Shown here: in pieces, positions 7,695-13,751 of the stretch
Numbering within the stretch: position 1 is the first letter of the stretch
How the letters are laid out: each line of letters begins with the position of its first letter
Assembly (NCBI GenBank): GCA_026770615.1
Contig: MU631438.1
Location: 68,762 to 82,512 of the forward strand
Source: Pavlovales sp. CCMP2436
Taxonomy: Eukaryota; Haptophyta; Pavlovophyceae; Pavlovales
Direction: 5' to 3'
Length of the DNA stretch: 13,751 nucleotides
Program-made: the position numbers and the translations under genes
The notes under the pieces: model-generated
Databases searched by the model: none
The model's input: the letters and a program-made list of their open reading frames with translations, nothing else
Told to the model about the DNA's origin: nothing

Positions 7695-7857
7695 TGCCAA
7701 ACAACAACTTCAGCGCTGTCCTGGCACTGTTCTGGCGCTGACAGCGAAGCGGGCAACCGGCCTTGGACCGTTGGAGCGGCAGTCGCACCGCTTTTTAAAC
7801 AGCACGCCGGCAGGCCGACTCGGCCAGCCGCAGGCGCAGGCGCACATAGCCGCCAGG
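7695..7857. promoter_or_regulatory. Divergent (bidirectional) promoter region
   Basis: Only 163 bp separate the two divergent start codons (7694 on minus, 7858 on plus). It contains TTTTTAAA at 7792-7799, 59-66 nt before the plus-strand ATG and about 98-105 nt before the minus-strand ATG. The motif is AT-rich within otherwise GC-rich DNA. A shared control region is inferred from geometry only. Confidence 0.4.
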
Positions 7858-9648
7858 ATGCGCGCCGTGGAGCTTAGTGGACGGCGAGCGATGCTGGGGG
7901 CGGCGTGTGCAGTCTGCTGCGCGCTCACATCCGTGCAGGCAGCGCCAGTCCCGTGGCTCTTGAAGCCCGGCCTACGCCGCTCGACCGACACGCGCGGCGA
8001 GGAGGCGGTGCTCTCGCTCGCAGAGAGCCGCGCAGCGCTACGCGCGAGCACCGTTGAGCGCGCGGCGTTCGCGCAGCGTCGCGCCGAGTTCAGGCTCGCG
8101 TGTGCAGTCACGGGGGGCGTCGCCGCGCTTAGTGCTTACGCGATCGACGTGTGTCTCTCGGGTGACTCGCCGTTGGAGATCGGGGGGCGCACCGGCCTCT
8201 CGCAGCTCACGGGCATCGATCGTCCGATGCTGCAGCTTCTGCTCGTGGCTGCCACCACGCTTGGAGAGCTGTTCGTACTCTACCGGCTCACGCTGCTCTA
8301 CGCCGTGCGTGTCTCGCGCGCACTCGGGCTGCCCGACCGCCCGGAGGTGCGCCAGGCTATCCAGTCCCTCGTTCGCTCTACGGCGCTCGGCGCGCCGCCG
8401 CTAGCCCTGTCAAGCCTTGGCAACGAGCCTGGCCGCGCCGTTGCTGCACGACTCGGCCTCTCCCTCGTCGCCTCCGGCCCGCGCTCGGCGTCGCTCGCGC
8501 GCACGGGGGCGCAGTTGGCCATCTCTCTTTCGACGCAGGTGAAGCAGGTGGCCAGCCGTGGGTACAACCAAGGTGGGCCAACTTGACCAGCACGGCATTC
8601 CGCGCCACTCCTGGATGCCCTTTCTTCCTTCCCCCCTTCCCACCCTCCTCCCTCTTTCTCGCCCGAACTTTAACCCCCCCCCCTTTTCTCTAACCAAGTC
8701 TTTAAAGCGGCGAGAGGCACTAGCTCAAACCGTGTGCTCGTTCGGCTCAGCTCGCGATTCCTCGGGCGCGGCCTGACTCGACTTGCGCTGCCGCTGGCGG
8801 CCATTCCGTTCTGGGTGCTCTTCAACGTCCAAAAGGCGAACGCTGTCATGGCGGAGTGCACCGCCCTGTAAGTATATATTACTAAGTGTATACATTTATG
8901 TTTAGGATAACCAGAGCCCTGTTCTTCGGTCACGCCTTGGAGATTCTGCATCATAATCCGTTTCACTTGTCCCTGTTGAAGGACGATAGGGCCTGCCCTC
9001 GCCGTCGATGCCGCGGACGGACTGCTCCCCAGCGAGCCGCGCCTGCTCTCCCTGAGCCACCGCGCCGCCGTCGTTCGCGCTGTGGCCGCGAGCATCTTCC
9101 ACAACGTGCAGCGGGTCCAGCTGCCGCTGCCTGGCTTTGGGTTTAGCGCCGCCGCGGGCAGTGTGCATCCGAACGCGGCGGCTCTGCTTGAGCACCTGGA
9201 GTGGCGGTGCGGCCTCGTGCCGGTCGCTGGGCGCGTGGGCGGGTGGCCTCTGCCCGACGCCCCGCTCGACGACACCGCCGCCTTCCAGAAGCGGGTACTG
9301 CCTGCGCTCGACGTGCGCGGGCGCGTCCTCACGCTGCGCATGCTCGCGCTCGCGCTCTGCCTCGACGGGCACGTGAACCTGCCCGACCGTTGGTACTTTG
9401 TGCGCTGCGCCCGCGCGGCAGGGATGCCGGTCACTGCCGAGACCATGCGCGAGTTCCGCTCGCTCGAAATCCTCTTCGGCGTGGGCGCGCTCAACGCGAG
9501 CGCGCTCAACGAGCTCTTCGACGAGTACCTGCGGCCACGCCCCGCGCGTGAGCGCACGGGGCGCCGGCGAGCGGTGCAGAAGCCGCGGCAGACGGGGGAC
9601 TCGGGCGGCTGGGTTGCTGACGTTTGCCTTACGCTCTTTGCGCGCTGA
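7858..9648 (+). CDS. Membrane-associated protein with TerB-like helical C-terminus (tentative)
   Basis: The model is four exons: 7858-8572, 8699-8867, 8906-8928 and 8990-9648 (TGA), giving about 521 aa. Introns are GT-AG: 8573-8698 with a C/T-rich acceptor, 8868-8905 with GTAAGT, and 8929-8989, which needs a weaker GTCACG donor. The N-terminus has GRRAMLGAACAVCCALTSVQA, a signal-peptide or twin-arginine-like leader (residues 8-28). Hydrophobic segments lie at about 80-98, 124-150 and 264-285 (LALPLAAIPFWVLFNV). The C-terminal part (about 400-521) has VLTLRMLALALCLDGHVN...DRW...G...REFRSL, resembling the alternating LP..L....L..A..LDG....E pattern of TerB-like helical domains. That likeness is from memory and function is unknown. 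The plus-strand frame extending upstream to 7441 runs over the divergent gene and is rejected. Confidence 0.6.
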
Positions 9649-9749
9649 GCTGGGACTTGCGCTAACCGCGTTGGGCCGTCCAGCTCGTCGCTGTGTGTTA
9701 ATACTTTCGATATAGAGACGTGCTTAGGCCGCTTAACTTAAGTTATTGA

Positions 9750-9755
9750 AATAAA
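9750..9755 (+). terminator. Polyadenylation signal AATAAA (first)
   Basis: AATAAA occurs 102 nt after the TGA at 9648 in AT-rich DNA. A second AATAAA follows at 9779-9784. Either could serve the plus-strand gene; this is based on motif and position only. Confidence 0.4.
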
Positions 9756-9778
9756 TTGTTGTATAAAATTCAGCGCTA

Positions 9779-9784
9779 AATAAA
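9779..9784 (+). terminator. Polyadenylation signal AATAAA (second)
   Basis: This AATAAA lies 24 nt after the end of the first one, downstream of the same gene. Confidence 0.3.
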
Positions 9785-10459
9785 AGTATACTGATTCGAT
9801 CAATGTGTTTTTACTTGAGATACGAATTCACAATAATAAGCTCTGGCTAATATTGCTATAACAACAGTGGACTAGACTGCTAGCCAGCTATAAATCACCT
9901 GTAAGTATTTATGACCCATTTTTATAACGCTATTCAACTAAATCGGTAATAAATTTGAATGATCCAGAGGCTTATTTTACTAACTCGTATATGCATGCCT
10001 ATACAAAACCTGGCGCGAGTAAGTTATATTCCATAACCAATACCAACAGAGCAATAAGATATATGGCGTCGATATGCCAAATAGCTTGCTCGCGCACTGT
10101 CGGACGGCCCCGCATTGCGCAGCGACGTCAGCGCTATATGTTCGGCTTTCTCATCATCTACCACAATTCTCCCACTTACCAGTTCCCCACTTCGGCGTAT
10201 AGCGCGTCGGAGACTGCGTCGGAGCGTAGTAATCAGCTTGATTTGCCACGCTGCCAGCCAAAACCCTCCTATGCATGAATATATTACTGATAGAGATTCA
10301 AGCTGGCGTCTGTCTTGCATATTGATTGGTATGTGTTATCACTATGCATGTAAGTGTAATTATTGCCATCGGTAGGAGAGAGCTCGCTGACTCTGAGACT
10401 GTGGACAACTGTGCATGCACGGCAGACGGATTGGGATGCGCGGAGGTGAGCGCGGGTGC
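9785..10459. other. Intergenic spacer with degenerate sequence
   Basis: The left part (to about 10050) is AT-rich without features. From 10050 to 10320 the composition is more coding-like, and the minus strand holds an open frame (10320-10024, GGFWLAAWQIKLITTLRRSLRR and onwards) that begins at a non-ATG codon and matches nothing I recognise. It may be a decayed mobile-element fragment. The 25-bp repeat at 10288-10312 supports repeat origin. The CTL gene ends at 10460 on the other strand. Confidence 0.4.
10288..10312 (+). repeat. 25-bp dispersed repeat, second copy
   Basis: TGATAGAGATTCAAGCTGG and the following 6 nt match 2259-2283 with one mismatch (A/G at the seventh base). The copies are 8 kb apart in the same orientation, each next to AT-rich DNA. 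This is likely an end of a dispersed element. Confidence 0.5.
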
Positions 10460-12878
10460 TCACGCCATGTACGAGGCCGGCGCAGCTACGGCCGCGAACG
10501 GGGGTGGCCGATCTGAACTTTGGGTGCGAATTGGGATGGCTGGCACTGCGTACGCGTACACGCACGGAGCCGCCAGGTCCGGGGGCGCCTCGTACTCGTA
10601 GCCAGCCGGGCTGCTGGGCCGTGGTGCGAAGAAGGGCGAGGCCGAACGGCCGGGTGGCGGGTGTGACGGTGGGCTGGGCGGGACGCCGTAGTATGCTGTA
10701 GCCACGGGGCCGGAGCCGATCGGGCCGGGTCCTGCGTCGTAGTGGTGACCAGCCAGGAAGCGCGCCGAGATCTCGTCAAACTTGGCGTGGAGCCCAGGGC
10801 TGGACGCCGCCAGCGCCGCCGGGTCCTCGGCCCAGCAAACGAAGAGGGTGGTGACGCCGGAGGTGATGCACGAGCTGACCGTCGAGACGAAGATAAGTGC
10901 GCAGAGCTCAGGCACGATGATCGTGAGCGCGTACGTGACGACGTAAACCTTGAAATCATCATCATCATCGTCGTCATCATTATCATCATCATCATCATTA
11001 TTATTATCATTCTTACCTGCTTGGCCTCGGATGCGAACCCCGAGGCGGAGATGGGGTGCTTGTAGACTTGTTCGTGCGAGGTGGCGGCGACGAGCGCGGC
11101 TGTGAGCACGACGCCGATGAGAGAACCAAGCCCCACTGCCTAGCTCGTCAGGCTCATGTTGACGAGACCGGTCAGCCCGCGTAACTTGACGAGCTGCCAC
11201 ATGTCCTTCGCGGCGGTCTTGAAATCCTTGCCATAAATGGCAACCTGCACGAGCGCCCAATCTGCAGTGGTAAATGGATAGCCGCCAGTCAGAGTGCGTT
11301 ACTCGTTGAGCTCCTCGAGAGTCGGCACGTGCGCTCTATAGTGGGCAGCAGGAACTGAGTAGCTGACATTGAGCAGACAGTGGTGAGCAGACAGTGGGCA
11401 GCAGAATCTGGCGCGGGTACTGCCTGGCGCGGTACTGCCTGCCACTCACGATTGAAGAGCTCCACGAGCATTTCGAGGTAGCCGATGCAGCAGGCCACGC
11501 AGCACCAGACCAGCGCAGAGAGGCAGCCCTCCTGCTGCTGCGCGCGCGCCAACTCGACGATACTGTAGAGGAGCTGTATCAGCGCGATGAGGATCGAGCC
11601 GAGGCATATCGAGCCCAAGGAGGGGACCGTCGCGCGGCCGAGCGCGCCAAACGTTGGGTAGCGCGGCATGGATATGAAGTGCTGGTTGTAGTACCAGGTA
11701 GCGACGACGCCGGCATTGGTAACGTGTACGACGTTGAGGATCACCTGAGTCGCCCTGAGTTTGCGAAAAGGGGATGGCAAGGGAACGGGCGCGGCGGTGA
11801 CGAGGGCAGGCTTGGTTGGCGGGGTCGAGCACATGGGATATTACCAATAGGTCGACAGGGCGAGGAAGAGCAGGGCGATCACGCCGAGCGCTGAGAGCTC
11901 GACGCCCTCCTGCTCGACGCCGAGGCTGTCCGTGTAGACAACACGCACGTTTCCCGCGCTTGGCGAAGTGGTAGTATGTTGCCGCCGCGGTGCCAAGCCA
12001 GACGAGCTGCCACGCAGTCGCAAGAACAATCGAGAGCAGCGAGATCTACAAGCGGGAGGGGGCGCGGGGGGGGAGGGGGCTTCTCAGATGACAATGAGGA
12101 GATGATGACGCTTTCCGTGTGCTTGGAAAAGTTCCTAGGCTAACGGTGTGTTGTTGCTGCACCAATGGGAGTCCGGGAGACCGGACGTTCTTATAGATAC
12201 ATACAATCCAGGTGCCAGGGAAGCTTCGGATGACGGTCGCAACGCTCTCGAGCGTGAGCTGCGCAAACTCAAGGCGGAAGCGCTGTCTGGTCAGAATCCA
12301 CCATGCGTAGAATGCGCTCATCAAGCAGAAGATGTCTGTGCCGATAGGCGAAGGGTTGCCCGGCGAGACTGCATAGGGGACACGCGTGGGGGTTGGGGGA
12401 AGGGAGGGGGTCAGAGGGGGGCGCACATGGGGGGATCACAGGTTGACGCGCAGGAATGAAGAGTGTCAAGGCAAAGTCATCCCCTATGCTCACCTGTGAT
12501 AACGAAGAAGAGGGCGGGCGTCAGGAGCAGAGCGATGGGGATGAACTGTTTTGCCGCGAGCTGGACGATCGCAATCCACGCGAGGGCCCACGCGAAGCCG
12601 ACGGCCACGCCGCCGACGACGAACGGCCATGCAAGCTGGGCCGCGTCCTCGATTGCGTGCTGGACCGCCTCGCTCGCTGTCGGGTTGTTGTGCCCGACCA
12701 GCCCGTCGCGAGCGTCCTGGACGAGCTCGGGCACGTGCGCATACGCGAGCACACCGACGAGCGCGAGGTGCGCCAGGAAGACAAACGCCCAAATGCCGTC
12801 TCGGCAGGCGTGCGCACAGCCCCACTTGCGCTCTGACTCGGACATGACAAGCGAGTGATACGGCGCGGCCTCGGCCAT
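10460..12878 (-). CDS. Choline transporter-like protein (SLC44/CTL family), six exons
   Basis: Exons are 12878-12494, 12368-12205, 12045-11845, 11754-11450, 11261-11017 and 10948-10460 (TGA), about 595 aa, usual for CTL proteins. All introns are GT-AG. The family is shown by CRD before the first membrane segment (residues 25-48), STYWATQVILNVVHVTNAG and VATWYY at the exon 3/4 junction and exon 4, SLGSICLGSILIAL, CCIGYLEMLVELFN joined to H-WALVQVAIYGKDF, and FVCWAEDPA near residue 470. These are hallmarks of the multipass CTL fold (Pfam PF04515), linked to choline or lipid-precursor transport at membranes. The C-terminal 120 residues form a Pro/Ala/Tyr-rich tail. Oddities are an in-frame TAG (11142-11140) between NMSLTS and AVGLGS, and a 1-nt excess in exon 3 near GGGAAAC (11955-11949) that must be skipped to reach VRVVYTDSLGVEQ. 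It is either a recent pseudogene, affected by assembly errors, or read through. Confidence 0.85.
10949..11016 (-). other. CTL intron 5, almost wholly GAT/AAT microsatellite
   Basis: This 68-nt intron runs from CAG|GTAAGAATG to TTTCAAG|GTTTAC. Apart from the splice sites it consists of ATAATG/GATGATG/GACGATG units (CATCAT on the plus strand). Both flanking exons are conserved CTL sequence in phase 0, so the intron call is firm. Confidence 0.8.
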
Positions 12879-12973
12879 GAGCGGCACGCGGCGATCGTCG
12901 AAGAGTGGGCTGAGCGCGGTGCAGCGGAGGCGGAGGTGGCTTGAGGAATGCAATTAGAGTACAATGCGCCCAA

Positions 12974-12980
12974 TTTAAAA
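12974..12980 (-). promoter_or_regulatory. TATA-like TTTTAAA upstream of the CTL gene
   Basis: On the minus strand TTTTAAATT lies about 96-102 nt before the ATG at 12878, with an in-frame TAA between it and the start. It resembles the TTTTTAAA motifs of the other genes here. Confidence 0.3.
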
Positions 12981-13018
12981 GAAGGAGTCGATTAATTCAG
13001 AGAAAAAAAGCAATTCGT

Positions 13019-13273
13019 TTACAGTATGGGCAGGACAGCGAAGAGGATGAGCGCACACCGCAGCTTCCTGTCCACGGCCGCAGGAAGGCGCAGGTGCTCG
13101 ACCATACTCATTGAACATTCATTCGGGAAATCACAACGATAAAAGATGTTTTTTTCGACGATGTAGAGGCAGGCCACGCGAAACTCGAATGTGTGCGGCG
13201 TGTGCCTGCGGCAGCTTTTGTTGCCGTACGTCGGTCCTGCGCCGGTAGTCGGTACCTCTGCCCAATAATTCAA
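13019..13273 (-). CDS. Doubtful open frame, unrecognised
   Basis: An 84-codon minus-strand frame ends at TAA (13021-13019) and includes TFEFRVACLYIVEKNIFYRC and ends CALILFAVLPIL. It lacks an ATG at its 5' end (it opens with TTG), and its codon use is less GC3-biased than the confirmed exons. It could be a terminal exon, a remnant, or chance. It lies upstream of the CTL start on the same strand but is not joined to it by any clear splice sites. Confidence 0.2.
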   Translation of the reverse strand: MNYWAEVPTTGAGPTYGNKSCRRHTPHTFEFRVACLYIVEKNIFYRCDFPNECSMSMVEHLRLPAAVDRKLRCALILFAVLPIL

Positions 13274-13274
13274 A

Positions 13275-13346
13275 GAGTTTTAAATGTCATTTTTAAAAAA
13301 AGTAGCTCACTTTTGACTTTTAAAAAGTGAGCAGCAAGTAGCTCAC
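13275..13346. promoter_or_regulatory. AT-rich block with TTTTAAA motifs and an inverted repeat
   Basis: It contains TTTTAAA at 13278-13284, 13290-13296 and 13317-13323. GCTCACTTTT (13305-13314) is inverted at 13323-13332 with an 8-nt loop, and AAGTAGCTCAC is directly repeated at 13300-13310 and 13336-13346. It precedes the start codon at 13442 by 100-170 nt and could hold that gene's promoter. Confidence 0.35.
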
Positions 13347-13441
13347 GAAGTTCGGCGCTAGCGGCTTTCGGCTGGTTCAAGCATAGTCGACACACAGTCG
13401 AGAAGGCGTCGCCCGCCACCCGCTGATTGTCAAGGGGCAAG

Positions 13442-13751
13442 ATGTTCTGCTGCGGGACGGACAAGGAGGCAATGCTCAACGGGCAGTCGCGCTCGGATGA
13501 GAGAAGCTGGTTGCCCAGCTCCCTCACGCAGGCCATGAAGAACACGTTCCAGGAGAAGGTCACCCGCTGGGACGTGTGCTTCATCGCACCCGAGCTGATG
13601 CTCACCGACGAGGAGAAGCTCGACGCGTCTGGTACCGCCGCCGCCCGGCAGGAGCAGCTTGATCAGCTCAAGCTGAGGCGCAACGAGACGCTGAAGATGA
13701 TCGAGCAATCGGGCCTTGTCATCTCGTGCTTCTTCGACAAGTACGCCAGGC
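13442..13751 (+). CDS. N-terminal part of an unrecognised gene, runs off the window
   Basis: ATG at 13442 (MFCCGTDKEAMLNG...) opens a GC3-rich frame that stays open for 103 codons to the window edge. An in-frame TGA 18 nt upstream supports this as the first Met. The visible part includes KVTRWDVCFIAPELMLTDEE, a polar Ala/Gln/Lys helix (AAARQEQLDQLKLRRNETLK), then MIEQSGLVISCFFDKYAR. The MFCC start could be lipidated. No domain is certain. The minus-strand open frames here (13270-13708) are shadows with poorer codon use. Confidence 0.6.
   Translation, partial: MFCCGTDKEAMLNGQSRSDERSWLPSSLTQAMKNTFQEKVTRWDVCFIAPELMLTDEEKLDASGTAAARQEQLDQLKLRRNETLKMIEQSGLVISCFFDKYAR

Noticed and set aside
7441..7857. 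Plus-strand upstream extension of the TerB-like gene, with a C-run and ACAG acceptor-like site at 7426-7440
   Set aside because: The opposite strand carries a convincing signal-peptide gene with better codon use here, and the plus-strand peptide is low quality; ATG 7858 starts a clean leader peptide.
8670..9557. 295-codon minus-strand open frame
   Set aside because: It is antisense to the TerB-like exons and spans their introns; it is Ser/Arg-rich, as expected of a GC-rich shadow frame.
11289..11449. Continuation of CTL exon 4 to a stop at 11289
   Set aside because: A GTGAGT donor at 11449 joins FN to H-WALVQVAIYGKDF, a hallmark CTL sequence; the read-through peptide is not family-like.
11949..11955. 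GGGAAAC as a programmed -1 frameshift site
   Set aside because: The required change is in the opposite sense (skipping one base) and the heptamer is out of phase for -1 slippage; an indel is simpler.

Overview
This window reads as nuclear DNA from a GC-rich eukaryotic microbe, most likely a unicellular alga or similar protist (a haptophyte-like genome would fit, but nothing here proves the taxon). Coding exons are very GC-rich at third positions. They are interrupted by GT-AG introns, mostly 60-250 nt, with polypyrimidine tracts or simple repeats. The intergenic DNA is AT-rich and full of microsatellites and dispersed repeats. There are no operons or Shine-Dalgarno sites.

Layout. 1-1052: poly-G tract, simple-repeat-rich intron and terminal exon of an unrecognised gene (+). 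1053-2490: AT-rich flank, then a mosaic of repeats: a SINE-like retroposon family (two copies, one with a 15-bp target duplication), a foldback/MITE-like element with a 73-nt near-perfect hairpin, and a possible second retroposon end. 2491-6359: a decayed DNA transposon with terminal inverted repeats enclosing a three-exon transposase-like pseudogene (-) with Cys-rich motifs and an RNase-H/DDE-like core. Its insertion appears to have split a third copy of the SINE-like repeat. 6360-6822: AT-rich spacer. 6823-7694: small secreted or targeted protein gene (-) with a 20-bp minisatellite in an intron. It is divergent from 7858-9648, a four-exon membrane-associated protein with a TerB-like helical C-terminus (+). 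9649-10459: 3' flank and degenerate sequence. 10460-12878: six-exon choline-transporter-like (SLC44/CTL) gene (-), with one in-frame TAG and one 1-nt frame problem. 12879-13441: spacer with a doubtful ORF. 13442-end: start of an unrecognised gene (+).

The cellular genes show no common pathway; they look like ordinary neighbours around a repeat-rich segment. The most notable item is the TIR-bounded transposon and its nesting. A secondary point is that all isolated in-frame stops (four in the transposase, one in the CTL gene) are TAG, while the genes whose ends I can define stop at TGA or TAA. Pseudogene decay by CAG-to-TAG changes explains this most simply, but UAG reassignment is worth testing.
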